NCBI RefSeq assembly: GCF_001281525.1
Contig: NZ_LGCI01000010.1
Location: 610,869 to 674,868, forward strand
Length of the DNA: 64,000 nucleotides
Origin: Lysinibacillus macroides
Lineage (GTDB): Bacteria > Bacillota > Bacilli > Bacillales_A > Planococcaceae
Direction: 5' to 3'
The number at the start of each line of letters is the position of its first letter. Position 1 is the first letter of the stretch. The notes under the pieces are model-generated. The model was not told the DNA's origin. It searched no databases and saw nothing but the letters and a program-made list of their open reading frames with translations. Position numbers and translations under genes: made by a program. Below are positions 9,372 through 18,878 of this stretch, piece by piece.

Positions 9372-10091
9372 TCATGTGAATTTGATGCGATGCTGATAAC
9401 TTGCCATCATTGTCTCATTATGCGAGCCATCTGTGTCCACATTATTACTAGTAAAAATAGGTAATGTTGTTGAAGTTGTCGCGATTTTCTCAATAACTTC
9501 ACTAAACAGTGCATTTAAGAGGAGTGACCCAATCACCGTTGAGGCTGGCGCATATTGCAGATTATATCTATGTAATATACCATCACCAATTGGGATATGT
9601 GTATTGATCACAAGATCGACTACCTCTTCTAGTCGTTGTCCGCTATGATGACGTGTTGGCTGCTCTCTATAGGCCAGCGACTGGAGAGATAGCACAAATA
9701 CCCCTGCATCCTTTGCAAGCAATGCCGCATCGATAGGGGCTGCATTTCTGCCAGAGGTTGAAATCACTAAACACACATCATTTTCATGAAAGTCAAATTG
9801 TTCCCTATACCGTTCAATAATGGTTGGGTCCTGTTCATTTTTAGATGAGGTTAATGCTCCCGCTTGCAATGTTAAAGGTTCAATAAAAATCGGACGTACA
9901 GGCACTAAACCTCCTGCACGATAAAATGCCTCCTGTGCTAACAGATAAGAATGCCCACAGCCAAATAATTGAAGAATGCCTCCCTTTTGCAGACGGTGTG
10001 CAATAATTTGAGCCGCTTCATGAAGACAAGCTGCCTCCTGCTTCTTGACAATCTGGATTAACTTTTCAATTTCAGAAAAATATGCATGCAT
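9372..10091 (-). CDS. SIS-domain sugar isomerase-like protein (UPF0309 type)
   Basis: SIS domains bind phosphosugars. The protein (239 residues) begins MHAYFSEIEKLIQIVKKQ; the start at 10091 has AAAAGGTGATAAG before it. Phosphosugar-binding features are LQLFGCGHSYLLAQEAFYRA and LVISTSGRNAAPIDAALLA. The family resembles the phosphosugar isomerase/etherase proteins next to amino-sugar regulators, so a role in N-acetyl-amino-sugar or similar phosphosugar handling is likely, but the substrate is not visible. It follows the GntR/UTRA gene by four bases and precedes an HPr-like gene by 17, so the three form an operon. Confidence 0.85.
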   Translation of the reverse strand: MHAYFSEIEKLIQIVKKQEAACLHEAAQIIAHRLQKGGILQLFGCGHSYLLAQEAFYRAGGLVPVRPIFIEPLTLQAGALTSSKNEQDPTIIERYREQFDFHENDVCLVISTSGRNAAPIDAALLAKDAGVFVLSLQSLAYREQPTRHHSGQRLEEVVDLVINTHIPIGDGILHRYNLQYAPASTVIGSLLLNALFSEVIEKIATTSTTLPIFTSNNVDTDGSHNETMMASYQHRIKFT

Positions 10092-10095
10092 CTTA

Positions 10096-10830
10096 TCACC
10101 TTTTAATTTCACTTGTAAATTTATAGCGATCTGCTCGATACGTACTACGCACAAGCTCAAAAGGCTTACCATCCGATAAATAGCTTGTACGCTTAATAAT
10201 TAACACAGGCGCTGTTTGATGAATCTGTAATAGCTTACTATCCTCTTTAGAGACAATCGCCGCCTCCATTTGTTGAATGGCATTCCCAATCCTTTGATGA
10301 GATGTTGTTTCAATTAATGCATAAAGTGAACCCATTAATTGCTGCTCATCTAGCTCTGGATATATTTTGACAGGAATATACGTTCTTTCAATAGCCATCG
10401 GTTGTGCATCCGCATTTCTAATTCGCACGACAAAAAATACCTCTTCTTCAGGTGATATCATTAAGTCTCTTGCGATATCCACTGGCGGGGTTATTTTTTC
10501 AAAACGCAATACTTGGCTACTTGGCTCCAGACCTCTTGCACGCATATCCTCTGTAAAGCTTGTTAGCCCTTGTAAAGGTTGCTCTAATTTAGGATTCGCT
10601 ACATAGGTACCTTTTCCTTTTTCTCGGTACAATAAACCACTATTCACAAGGTTCGTAATCGCTTGGCGAACAGTCATTCTACTTACATTAAATTGTAGGG
10701 ATAGCTCTCGTTCTGAAGGAATGGTTTCACCAATTCTGTATTCTTCTAAATCAATTCGTTGTTTAATAATCTCTTCTATTTGTATATAAATAGGTATAGG
10801 AGAATTCTTCTCTACCAACACTTGCACCAT
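10096..10830 (-). CDS. GntR/HutC-family regulator with UTRA sensor domain
   Basis: An N-terminal winged helix (about residues 12-75: IPIYIQIEEIIKQRID, ERELSLQFNVSRMTVRQAI) is followed by a UTRA ligand-binding domain (about 95-235), the NagR/DasR architecture that senses phosphorylated amino sugars. The ATG at 10830 (MVQVLVEKNSPIPIY) is chosen because NagR-type proteins start close to NSPIPIY; the frame is open up to 10881. It heads the operon with the SIS and HPr-like genes and probably controls it. A 12-bp palindrome lies about 90 bases upstream and is a candidate operator. Confidence 0.85.
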   Translation of the reverse strand: MVQVLVEKNSPIPIYIQIEEIIKQRIDLEEYRIGETIPSERELSLQFNVSRMTVRQAITNLVNSGLLYREKGKGTYVANPKLEQPLQGLTSFTEDMRARGLEPSSQVLRFEKITPPVDIARDLMISPEEEVFFVVRIRNADAQPMAIERTYIPVKIYPELDEQQLMGSLYALIETTSHQRIGNAIQQMEAAIVSKEDSKLLQIHQTAPVLIIKRTSYLSDGKPFELVRSTYRADRYKFTSEIKR

Positions 10831-10922
10831 CCTTATTGCCCTGTATGTCATATCTGATACCCTGTTATTTCCACGGAACATGTCGATCCATTATTCTTTT
10901 AATTTTGTTTAACGCTTTATAA

Positions 10923-10934
10923 TTAGCGCGCTAA
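10923..10934. promoter_or_regulatory. Candidate operator palindrome upstream of the GntR operon
   Basis: TTAGCGCGCTAA is a perfect 12-bp palindrome. On the minus strand it sits just before TATAAA (a likely -10) and is flanked by repeated AACGCT motifs. It could be the autoregulatory site of the GntR protein; this is inference. Confidence 0.4.
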
Positions 10935-11058
10935 AACGCTATGAAACAAGTATTCTTTCTCTATTCCAATTATAGGTTACTTTCATAAAAATAAAAAGGA
11001 ATCCCCATATATTCTTAACATTTTTCTACTAGGTTAGCGAATGGTTTTCAAAGAAGCA

Positions 11059-11089
11059 TAAAAAAGGAGCTTGAACATAGCTCCTTTTA
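11059..11089 (-). terminator. Terminator of the 6S RNA gene
   Basis: AAAAGGAGC and GCTCCTTTTTT arms with a T-run directly follow the 3' closing strand of the 6S RNA. Confidence 0.8.
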
Positions 11090-11100
11090 CATTGTATGTA

Positions 11101-11307
11101 TAGGACGAATCCCGATTGTGCCGTAATGCCAAGAAACATTTGTTTTGAACCCGCAATTTGCAGGTGGGTGCCCGCTTTATCGTCTTAAACGTCCCCATGC
11201 ACTGGGGCATGTTTGCCACCATAAAATATAGGCTCCCAATTTAATAATGTTCGGTCAAAACTGTGAAGTAGTGTTAGCAGTTAGACAAACACATCAGGAT
11301 TCGTATT
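11101..11307 (-). ncRNA. ssrS: 6S RNA (bsrB-like position)
   Basis: 6S RNA mimics an open promoter and sequesters the housekeeping RNA polymerase. The minus-strand RNA starts near 11307 and its ends pair perfectly: ACGAATCC (11297-11304) with GGATTCGT (11105-11112), forming the long closing stem. Internally the GC-rich pairs TGCCCC/GGGGAC and GCGGGC/GCCCGC-like arms form the upper rod. A promoter fits: TTGAAT (11337-11342), 17-bp spacer, TATGAT (11314-11319). B. subtilis bsrB lies in the same aspS-yrvM gap. No ORF here has coding support. The identification rests on position, length and folding, not on a covariance search. Confidence 0.85.
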
Positions 11308-11313
11308 ACAGTT

Positions 11314-11342
11314 ATCATAACATCTCTTTTCTGATAATTCAA
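11314..11342 (-). promoter_or_regulatory. Sigma-A type promoter of the 6S RNA
   Basis: TTGAAT and TATGAT are separated by 17 bases; the predicted start is about seven bases downstream at 11307, exactly where the closing stem begins. Confidence 0.7.
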
Positions 11343-11381
11343 ACGATTTTCTCTAATAAGCTCTCTTTTTTTAAAAAACAC

Positions 11382-11432
11382 AAAAAATACCTAGATTCCC
11401 AACAATTTTTGCTAGAAAATCCAGGTATTTTG
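11382..11432. terminator. Terminator after aspS
   Basis: AAAATACCTAGATT pairs with AATCCAGGTATTTT (one wobble) around a loop of about 18 bases, with A and T flanks. Confidence 0.75.
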
Positions 11433-11441
11433 TAATAACGC

Positions 11442-13211
11442 TTATTTTTTAAATGATTTGATAGCTAAGCTTAATTCGCTTAATTGGTCAGGTGATACTT
11501 CACTTGGCGCTTCTGTCAGTAAGCAGCTAGCACTAGCTGTTTTCGGGAATGCAATCGTATCGCGTAAATTCGTACGTCCTGCTAATAGCATAACGAAGCG
11601 ATCGAGACCAAAGGCAAGACCAGCATGTGGCGGCACGCCATATTCAAATGCTTCTAATAAAAAGCCAAATTGGGCTTGTGCTTCTTCGTCTGAGAAGCCA
11701 AGTAATTCAAACATTTTCTCTTGTAGGTCACGTTCGTAAATACGTAATGAACCACCACCAAGTTCGTAGCCGTTTAAAACGATATCATATGCTTGTGCCC
11801 GTACTGCTGCAGGGTCTGTGTCCATTAATGCTATATCTTCATCAAACGGACGTGTGAATGGATGGTGTGCTGCATAGTAGCGTCCATCTTCCTCAGAGTA
11901 TTCGAATAATGGCCAGTCAGTAATCCAAAGGAAGGCAAATTGTGATTCATCGATTAGGTTTAAATCTTGTCCTAATTTCGTACGTAGTGCCCCTAAGGAA
12001 GCGGCTACAACGGACGCTTTATCCGCTACAAACACTAGAATATCGCCAACTTCTGCTCCCATGCGTTCGATCAAAGCTGCTGCTAGCGCTTCATCAAAGA
12101 ATTTTGCGATCGGGCCATTTAACCCTTCTTCTGTCACCTTTAACCAAGCAAGACCTTTTGCGCCGTAAATACCCACAAATTTTGTTAACTCGTCCATATC
12201 TTTACGAGAATAGTTGTCAGCTGCACCTTTAATATTGATACTTTTTACTTGTTTCCCTTGTGCAACCGTATCGGCAAATACTTTGAAGTTACAGCCTTCA
12301 AAAATATCATTTAATGCCACTAGTTCTAAGCCAAAGCGTACGTCTGGCTTATCTGAACCATAACGATCCATTGCTTCTTGGTACTTCATGCGTTGAAATG
12401 GTGCAGGGATATCGATGCCTTTTACCTCTTTCATAACCGCTTGGATTAAGCGCTCGTTCATTTCTAATACTTCTTCCTGTGTTAAGAAGCTTGTTTCAAT
12501 ATCCACCTGTGTAAACTCTGGCTGACGATCTGCACGTAAGTCCTCATCACGGAAGCAGCGCGCAATTTGGAAGTACTTTTCAAAGCCAGCAACCATTAAT
12601 AATTGTTTAAATAATTGAGGGGATTGTGGTAATGCATAAAATTCACCCTCATGGACACGTGATGGCACTAAATAGTCACGCGCACCCTCTGGTGTTGATT
12701 TTGTTAAAATTGGCGTTTCTACTTCTAAAAAGCCCTCATGTTGCAGGAAGTTTCGAATTGTGCGTGTAACATCCGAACGCATTTTAAATGTATCAAACAT
12801 CACTGGACGACGCAGATCAAGATAACGATATTTTAAACGTAGATCTTCTGATACATCCGTACGATCCTCAATTTGGAATGGCGTTGTTTTTGCTGTATTA
12901 ATCACAACTAATTTTGTTGCCTCAACCTCAATTTTTCCGTTTGGAACATTTGGATTAATTTGGTCCTCAGCACGAAGGAGCACTGTTCCCTCGACTTCAA
13001 TCACATATTCATTACGCACCTTATCTGCTAATGCATGGGCTTCTGCAACATCAGGACTAAAAACGACCTGTGTAATACCCGTACGATCACGTAAATCAAT
13101 AAAAATCAAACCACCAAGGTCACGACGACGCTGTACCCATCCTTTTAATACGACTTTTTCACCTTGTAACGCTTCTGATAGCTCGTTACTAGCATGTGTT
13201 CTTGTAGCCAT
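11442..13211 (-). CDS. aspS: Aspartyl-tRNA synthetase
   Basis: AspS charges tRNA-Asp. The 589-residue protein starts at ATG 13211 behind TTTGGAGG. An N-terminal OB fold for anticodon binding (residues about 1-105, [20 protein letters not shown]) is followed by the class II core: motif 2 in [20 protein letters not shown] and motif 3 in [16 protein letters not shown], with the bacterial GAD insertion between them. It is the second gene of the hisS-aspS operon (36-base gap) under the T-box at 14704-14988. Confidence 0.98.
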   Translation of the reverse strand: MATRTHASNELSEALQGEKVVLKGWVQRRRDLGGLIFIDLRDRTGITQVVFSPDVAEAHALADKVRNEYVIEVEGTVLLRAEDQINPNVPNGKIEVEATKLVVINTAKTTPFQIEDRTDVSEDLRLKYRYLDLRRPVMFDTFKMRSDVTRTIRNFLQHEGFLEVETPILTKSTPEGARDYLVPSRVHEGEFYALPQSPQLFKQLLMVAGFEKYFQIARCFRDEDLRADRQPEFTQVDIETSFLTQEEVLEMNERLIQAVMKEVKGIDIPAPFQRMKYQEAMDRYGSDKPDVRFGLELVALNDIFEGCNFKVFADTVAQGKQVKSINIKGAADNYSRKDMDELTKFVGIYGAKGLAWLKVTEEGLNGPIAKFFDEALAAALIERMGAEVGDILVFVADKASVVAASLGALRTKLGQDLNLIDESQFAFLWITDWPLFEYSEEDGRYYAAHHPFTRPFDEDIALMDTDPAAVRAQAYDIVLNGYELGGGSLRIYERDLQEKMFELLGFSDEEAQAQFGFLLEAFEYGVPPHAGLAFGLDRFVMLLAGRTNLRDTIAFPKTASASCLLTEAPSEVSPDQLSELSLAIKSFKK

Positions 13212-13247
13212 GTTTATATTCCTCCAAAATATCTTTCATTCTGTTTT

Positions 13248-14516
13248 TTATGATTGTTGCAATAAATAGTTCACTAATTCTGAAAACGCCACTTTGTGCT
13301 GCTCTCCAGATTCCATATGCTTCACTGCCGCTGCTTGCTCTTCAAGCTCTGTTTCACCAAGAACAATTGTATATTTTGCTCCCAGACGATCCGCTGATTT
13401 CATTTGTGCCTTCATTTTACGATCTAAATAATCCATCTCTGTTGCCAGACCCTTTGCACGGAATGTGCTTGTCAATTCTACAGCCTTCTGCTTCGCCTCA
13501 TCACCCATTGCAATAAGATAAACATCTAGTCCTGATGCTGTATCTAATTCAACACCCTCTGCTTCAAGTGCTAATAGCAGACGTTCGATGCTTAAGGCAA
13601 AACCAATCCCTGGTACATCTGGACCACCAATTTCTTGCACTAAACCATTATAGCGTCCCCCACCACAAAGCGTCGTAATCGCACCGAAGCCAGACGCTGT
13701 GGACATAATTTCAAATGTCGTATGATTATAATAATCAAGGCCTCTTACAAGATTTGGATCAACCTCATATGTAATGCCAAGTGTATCTAAATACGTTTTC
13801 ACTTGAGCAAAATACGTAGCTGATTCTTCAGTAAGGAAATCGGTTAATGCTGGAGCTGTTTGCATTAATGGATGCTCACGGTCCACCTTACAATCTAAAA
13901 TACGTAATGGATTTTTTTGCAAACGATTTTGGCAATCTGTGCAGAACTCATGAATATGTGGCTCAAAATGTTGTAATAGAGCTGTGCGGTGTGTATCACG
14001 CGTAACTTTATCACCAAGCGAATTGATCACTAATTTTAAATCCTTTAAGCCCGTTGATTCATAAATATCCATCGCAAGAGCGATGACTTCTGCATCAATC
14101 GCAGGATCTGCTGAACCAATAGCTTCTACACCAAATTGAACAAATTGGCGATAACGTCCAGCTTGTTGACGCTCATAGCGGAACATAGGTCCTAAATAAG
14201 AAAGTTTAACAGGCTGGTCTGGAGCACCAAACATTTTATGTTCGACATAAGCACGTACAACACCAGCCGTATTTTCAGGTCGTAATGTTAATGAACGGCC
14301 GCCACGATCCTCGAATGTATACATTTCTTTTTGCACAACATCTGTTGTTTCACCAACACCACGTGCAAATAACTCCGTTTGCTCAAAAATTGGTGTACGG
14401 ATTTCGTTATAGCGATAAACACGACAAATATCACGAATAATCGCTTCAACCTTTTGCCATTTCTCCGATTGACCTGGCAAAATATCTTGTGTCCCTCGTG
14501 GCACTTTAAAACTCAT
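13248..14516 (-). CDS. hisS: Histidyl-tRNA synthetase
   Basis: HisS charges tRNA-His. It starts at ATG 14516 behind ATAGGAGGG. Class II features are [14 protein letters not shown] and [19 protein letters not shown] (motif 2), the histidine-specific signatures [13 protein letters not shown] and [11 protein letters not shown], and motif 3 in [16 protein letters not shown]; the C-terminal anticodon-binding domain follows from about residue 330. At 422 residues it is full length. Expression is controlled by an upstream T-box leader, and an unusual 21-nt repeat array lies between that leader and the start codon. Confidence 0.98.
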   Translation of the reverse strand: MSFKVPRGTQDILPGQSEKWQKVEAIIRDICRVYRYNEIRTPIFEQTELFARGVGETTDVVQKEMYTFEDRGGRSLTLRPENTAGVVRAYVEHKMFGAPDQPVKLSYLGPMFRYERQQAGRYRQFVQFGVEAIGSADPAIDAEVIALAMDIYESTGLKDLKLVINSLGDKVTRDTHRTALLQHFEPHIHEFCTDCQNRLQKNPLRILDCKVDREHPLMQTAPALTDFLTEESATYFAQVKTYLDTLGITYEVDPNLVRGLDYYNHTTFEIMSTASGFGAITTLCGGGRYNGLVQEIGGPDVPGIGFALSIERLLLALEAEGVELDTASGLDVYLIAMGDEAKQKAVELTSTFRAKGLATEMDYLDRKMKAQMKSADRLGAKYTIVLGETELEEQAAAVKHMESGEQHKVAFSELVNYLLQQS

Positions 14517-14567
14517 GTAATTCCCTCCTATATAGATTGCTTATGATGCAGCAGGGGTTCCTTGGAA

Positions 14568-14705
14568 TTAAGCAACTCTTTACTACTTTTGAGCGAGCTT
14601 CCTCTTGGATTGAGCGGTTCTCCACTGCTTTTGAGCAAATTCTCCCTTGAATTGAGCGGTTTTCCATTGCCTTTGAGCGTACTCTCCTCCAAATTGAGCA
14701 AATCA
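14568..14705. repeat. 21-nt periodic repeat array in the hisS 5' leader
   Basis: The motif TTGAGC (first copy TTAAGC) begins at 14568, 14589, 14610, 14631, 14652, 14673 and 14694, exactly 21 bases apart each time. Alternate units are more alike, giving a 42-base super-unit (for example TTGAGCGGTT at 14610 and 14652). On the mRNA strand each unit reads GCTCAA plus a purine-rich stretch with GGAG-like bases. It lies between the T-box terminator and the hisS ribosome binding site. No coding function is supported. Confidence 0.85.
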
Positions 14706-14988
14706 AAAAAGCTCTCGTCCCTTGCACTATTGCAAGGGACGAGAGCTAATAAGCTTCCGCGGTTCCACCCTAGTTGACACAAATAATAGCATGTGTCCTC
14801 CTCGTAATCGGATAACGGCCGATTCCGTTTTTTCCTACTAAGCCGTACTTTTCAGAAAAAAGCCTCTCAAGTGTTGTTCGCATTATACATTTTTGTAGGA
14901 AAGATTGCAGCCTAAGTCTTTCCCTCTCTTTTCCAATAGAGGTATACGCTACTTGCTTGGTCATAAGCGATTAATCATTTTTCGATTA
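14704..14988 (-). promoter_or_regulatory. T-box leader (probably tRNA-His) controlling hisS-aspS
   Basis: On the minus strand the T-box motif AGGGTGGAACCGCGGAAG (14755-14771 region) is followed by a strong terminator: GCTCTCGTCCCTTGCA pairs with TGCAAGGGACGAGAGC and then T6 (14704-14746). Uncharged tRNA would pair with the TGGA bulge to favour antitermination. A possible specifier CAC (His, 14871-14873) lies in AACAACACTTGAGAG, by analogy with the trp leader; this assignment is tentative. Confidence 0.92.
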
Positions 14989-14994
14989 CCCTTT

Positions 14995-15023
14995 ATGTTA
15001 GTCACTAGGCTGGCCAATGTCAA
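14995..15023 (-). promoter_or_regulatory. Sigma-A promoter of the hisS T-box transcript
   Basis: TTGACA (15018-15023) and TAACAT (14995-15000) are separated by 17 bases, placing the transcript start near 14988. Confidence 0.7.
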
Positions 15024-15137
15024 CCATTTTTGTATTTTTCATAAAACAGCTACGAAAATAACAATTTCCATTACCTTTTTACCACGAATTCTTTTACTCA
15101 AGCATGATAAAATAACACTAGGAATAGGAGGAATCTG

Positions 15138-16715
15138 ATGAGGAAAAAAATTTTACATAGTATTATTATTTTCATACTAATGGTAACGATTGTGTTTCCA
15201 AATAAGAGCTATATGCAAAGTGCATTTGCTGATACTAGCGATCTGAAAGTAGCTGGTACGATTCTTCATTTACGCGAGGGACCTGGATTGTCCTACCCTA
15301 TTATTACGACATTGGAAGAAGGTGATCCCTTAACCTCTATTGGTCGTGAGGGTGATTGGATTCAAGTAAAAGCTGGAAATTATGAAGGATGGGTTGCCTC
15401 CTGGCTAACAACTTCTACAGATGCTACACAACGCATTGATAAAACGGTTATCTCACAGGTTGATCGTTTAAATATTCGAACAGAGCCAGATATCTCTTCA
15501 GCTGTTCTTGGTCAGCTTTCTACAGGTAATCAAGCAAATCTCCTAAAAGAAAATGACGCATGGGCTAAAATTGATTGGAATGGGCTAACTGGCTGGGTTT
15601 CCAAAGATTATGTAACCATTAACGACAGTCCTGAAAAAGAACAAAAGCCAGACTCAAAAGAAAATACTGTGGAAGTATCAACACCAACTGTTAACAAAGA
15701 TACCACCTTTACGATTTTAGTGGACACGCTGAATGTGCGTAAAAAACCAGACTTAAATGCAAAAAAAGTTGGCACTGCGACAAAAGGTCAAGCCTTTAAA
15801 GTACTTGCACATGAGCATAATTGGGTACAAATTCAGTACAACAACAAAAAAACAGGATGGGTCTATAGCTTTTATGGCACATTTTCAAATAAGGTCAAGA
15901 GTACATCTAAAACCTCCTCCTCCAAGGATTTGGAGTCAGTCACAATCATTTATAATGGGACAAACTTACGAACGGATGCCTCGACAGCAGCTGATGTGTT
16001 GGAACGTGTAGAAGCAGGTAAAACGTATCCAATTGTAGGTGTTAAAAATGAGTTCTACGAAATACAATTAGACAATGGCACTGCCTTTGTTGCCAATTGG
16101 GTTGTAACAACAAGTGCCAATAAAGCAACCGCCTCCCAAAAAGAACAGGCGGAGCCTCGTAAAAATGGCACACTTAATGGCTTAACCATTGTGGTGGATG
16201 CTGGTCATGGTGGAAATGACCACGGTACAACAAGTCAACGAGGCACAGAGGAAAAGGACATTACCTTAAAAACAGCTACACTTCTTGCTTCCAAGTTAAG
16301 TGCTGCTGGTGCAAATGTTGTGATGACGAGGGAATCTGACGAATATGTGGCACTGCGGAAACGTGTATCCATTGCCCATCAATATGAAGCAGATGCCTTT
16401 ATTAGTCTTCATTATGATGCAACTGACGATAGCTCTATTAATGGTTTTACCTCCTATTATATGAATAGCAACCAAAAAGGGCTTGCAGAGGCGATTCACG
16501 GAGGACTTGCTAGTAAGCTTGATTTAAGGGATCGTGGCACACAGCAAGGGAATTTTTTAGTGCTACGTGAAAATCGACAAAAAGCTGTACTCGTTGAATT
16601 AGGCTTTTTAAGCAATTCCAGCGAGGAACGAGTTATTACAACTGCTAAATTCCGTGAGCAAGCGACACTTGGCATTTATCAGGGGATTCTAAATTACTTT
16701 GATCATGAAGAATAA
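15138..16715 (+). CDS. N-acetylmuramoyl-L-alanine amidase with four SH3b domains, YrvJ-like
   Basis: This secreted enzyme cleaves the bond between MurNAc and the stem peptide. Start ATG 15138 follows AATAGGAGG. Residues 1-32 form a signal peptide ending near SAFADTSD. Four bacterial SH3 domains follow (about 35-90, 97-150, 185-235 and 265-322), each with a LNIRTEP/LHLREGP-like motif and a GWV/NWV strand. The amidase_3 catalytic domain spans about 345-522, with zinc ligands in VVDAGHGGNDHG and FISLHYDA and the catalytic Glu in LVELGFLSN. It is convergent with nothing of its own pathway, but the position beside dtd-relA and hisS matches yrvJ of B. subtilis. Confidence 0.93.
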   Translation: MRKKILHSIIIFILMVTIVFPNKSYMQSAFADTSDLKVAGTILHLREGPGLSYPIITTLEEGDPLTSIGREGDWIQVKAGNYEGWVASWLTTSTDATQRIDKTVISQVDRLNIRTEPDISSAVLGQLSTGNQANLLKENDAWAKIDWNGLTGWVSKDYVTINDSPEKEQKPDSKENTVEVSTPTVNKDTTFTILVDTLNVRKKPDLNAKKVGTATKGQAFKVLAHEHNWVQIQYNNKKTGWVYSFYGTFSNKVKSTSKTSSSKDLESVTIIYNGTNLRTDASTAADVLERVEAGKTYPIVGVKNEFYEIQLDNGTAFVANWVVTTSANKATASQKEQAEPRKNGTLNGLTIVVDAGHGGNDHGTTSQRGTEEKDITLKTATLLASKLSAAGANVVMTRESDEYVALRKRVSIAHQYEADAFISLHYDATDDSSINGFTSYYMNSNQKGLAEAIHGGLASKLDLRDRGTQQGNFLVLRENRQKAVLVELGFLSNSSEERVITTAKFREQATLGIYQGILNYFDHEE

Positions 16716-16798
16716 TTAACAGAGGATGCCCAATCACTTAAAAAGCAAAATTTTAGATAATAGCATTCTCTGAAAAAAGGGGAATTTTAACACTTATT

Positions 16799-17196
16799 TT
16801 GTTGCTGTCGCTTCGCTTTCGCACAGAAAAAAAGAAGTGTTGCTGTCGCTTCGCTTTCGCACAGAAAAAAAGAAGTGTTGCTGTCGCTTCGCTTTCGCAC
16901 AGAAAAAAAGAAGTGTTGCTGTCGCTTCGCTTTCGCACAGAAAAAAAGAAGTGTTGCTGTCGCTTCGCTTTCGCACAGAAAAAAAGAAGTGTTGCTGTCG
17001 CTTCGCTTTCGCACAGAAAAAAAGAAGTGTTGCTGTCGCTTCGCTTTCGCACAGAAAAAAAGAAGTGTTGCTGTCGCTTCGCTTTCGCACAGAAAAAAAG
17101 AAGTGTTGCTGTCGCTTCGCTTTCGCACAGAAAAAAAGAAGTGTTGCTGTCGCTTCGCTTTCGCACAGAAAAAAGAAGTGTTGCTATCGTGCTGTC
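16799..17196. repeat. 38-bp tandem repeat array, ten near-identical copies
   Basis: The unit (core TGCTGTCGCTTCGCTTTCG, then CACAG and an A7 run) recurs every 38 bases from 16799 to about 17178, with a degenerate eleventh copy one base shorter. Because 38 is not a multiple of three and the unit has no stop in several frames, long meaningless frames appear on both strands. Each unit can fold into a small CTGTCG/CG-ACAG hairpin. A related sequence (TGCTGCCGCTTCGCTTTCG) occurs once near 35918-35937. Confidence 0.95.
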
Positions 17197-17205
17197 GCAC
17201 AGGAA

Positions 17206-17241
17206 AGGGGCGTTCAAATAGCTTTTGAACGCCCCTTTTTT
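17206..17241. terminator. Terminator at the end of the YfcC-type gene
   Basis: GGGGCGTTCAAA and TTTGAACGCCCC form a strong hairpin with a T-run on the plus strand and A/T-rich flank on the minus side; it abuts the stop of the gene at 17242. Confidence 0.75.
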
Positions 17242-18647
17242 CTATGAAATTCCTAATGCTACTGCAACAACTAACGCAATACATGCGATAATGGCCCAGC
17301 CCAAAATCATTTTCCAAACAAATTTTATCCACTTTTCATAAGGGATACCTGCGACAGCTAAATAAGCCATCAATGCAGATGAAGTAGGAATAATAGAATT
17401 TGTTAACGAATCTCCATACTGAAAGGCTAAGACAGCCACTTGTCGCTCTAACCCTAATAGATCTGTAATCGGAATCATAATCGGCATTGTCGCCGCTGCT
17501 TGTCCACTACCCGATGAAATAAATAAATTTAAGATTGCTTGAATAACTAACATACCAATTGCGCTAATTGCATGTGGTAAATGACCAATTGTTTCTGACG
17601 CCGCATAGACAATTGTATCAATAATTTTTCCTTGCTCTAATACAACCGTAATAGCACGTGCAAATCCAACAATTAACGCGCCAAATGTAACAGCCTTTGC
17701 CCCCTCAATAAAGGAATCAAAAATAGTTCCAGGCTTTAAACCACCAATCAGCCCAGCAATTAATCCCATTATTAAAAATGATGCTGTTAATTGTGTTAAA
17801 AACCAGCCCCAATTAAATACACCATAAATATTAAAGCCGATTCCACAAGCCATTACAAGAAATACTAGTTTATGTTTTCCTGTTAATAAAGGCATTTCAA
17901 TCGCAGTTACATTTGATTTAGCCTTTTGCTCAATATCATAAATAACACTAGCCTGTGGGTTCTTTTTTACCTTAAAAGCATAGCGAGATACATAGAAAAT
18001 AGCGAAGGCTAATACAAAAATATACACAACGGCGCGGAAGCCAATTCCTGAAAATAACGGTACATCTGCTAATGATTGTGCCACACCCACTGTAAAGGGA
18101 TTTAACATTCCGCCAAAGAACCCACTGGCAGCACCAAGTGTGATCATGGCAGTCCCTGTAACAGCATCAAAGCCCATAGCACGAGCAATTGCGACACCAA
18201 TTGGTACGAAAATAATCGTTTCCTCAGCCATTCCCATCGTAAAGCCACCAACAGAAAATAGAATCATTGATAAAGGGATTAATAACTTTTCTCTACCCTC
18301 TAAAGCTTTTACACCTTTATAGACACCCGCTTCAATGGCACCTGTGGAACGAATAATCCCAAATACACCACTTACTAAGAAAATATAGAAATAATTTGAG
18401 CTCCTTTTTCAAGCCCCATTGGAATCGCTGTAAACATTTCGAAAAATGATACAGGATCACTTTCAATCTGATGGTAGCTACCATCGACAACGAGCATGCG
18501 CCCTTCTTCATCCTCTACACGCTCAAACTCACCTGCTGGAATAATATAGCTCGCAATACCTGCTAGAAAAATAATAGCAAAAATAATCGTATAGGTATGT
18601 GGTACCTTCAACCAGCTTCTCTTCTTTACCACTTGTTTTTCTTCCAT
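17242..18647 (-). pseudogene. YfcC-family (C4-dicarboxylate/basic amino acid type) carrier, single-base frameshift
   Basis: Two adjacent frames together make one YfcC/DcuC-superfamily membrane carrier. The N-terminal part starts MEEKQVVKKRSWLKVPHTYT (ATG 18647 after GGTGAAAGA; upstream ATGs at 18677 and 18683 are also possible) and ends IPMGLEKGAQII at about 18392. The second frame resumes as FLVSGVFGIIRSTGAIEAGV and runs through many TM helices (GTAMITLGAASGFFGGMLNP, SGSGQAAATMPIMIPITDL). One T is missing from a run on the coding strand at 18389-18391: ATTATTTTCTAT would restore the frame. It is either a true pseudogene or a homopolymer sequencing error. The substrate is not known. Confidence 0.85.
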
Positions 18648-18832
18648 TCTTTCACCAACTTTACTTGATATAGACATTAGCATCTAACCACTTATTATTG
18701 TCCCTCCTTTTTCTTATGTCGTTAATAGAAAATAAATATACAGTAGTTTAAATTTATTGCAAAGTATTAATTTTCTATTATTTCGAAAATCCCGCTTTAG
18801 AAAATTTTCTTCGCCATCTTCGTTGCATCCGT

Positions 18833-18870
18833 AAAAAAAGAACCTTTGATCACTAAGGATTAAAAGGTTC
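18833..18870 (-). terminator. Terminator after the DUF2642 gene
   Basis: GAACCTTTTAATCC and GATCAAAGGTTC arms (18840-18870) are followed on the minus strand by T7. Confidence 0.8.
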
Positions 18871-18878
18871 ATAGCCAC

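Noticed and set aside
11034-11435. Two 62-codon frames between aspS and the GntR gene
   Set aside because: The region is explained by 6S RNA, its promoter and terminators.
14506-14782. Minus-strand frames with 14-residue repeats before hisS
   Set aside because: They follow from the 21-nt array and run across the T-box terminator; no suitable ribosome binding site.
16799-17196. CRISPR array
   Set aside because: The units are contiguous with no unique spacers and no cas genes are nearby.
16753-17332. Long open frames on both strands across the 38-bp array
   Set aside because: They exist only because the 38-bp unit shifts frame each copy and has no stop; the translations are pure repeats with no ribosome binding site.
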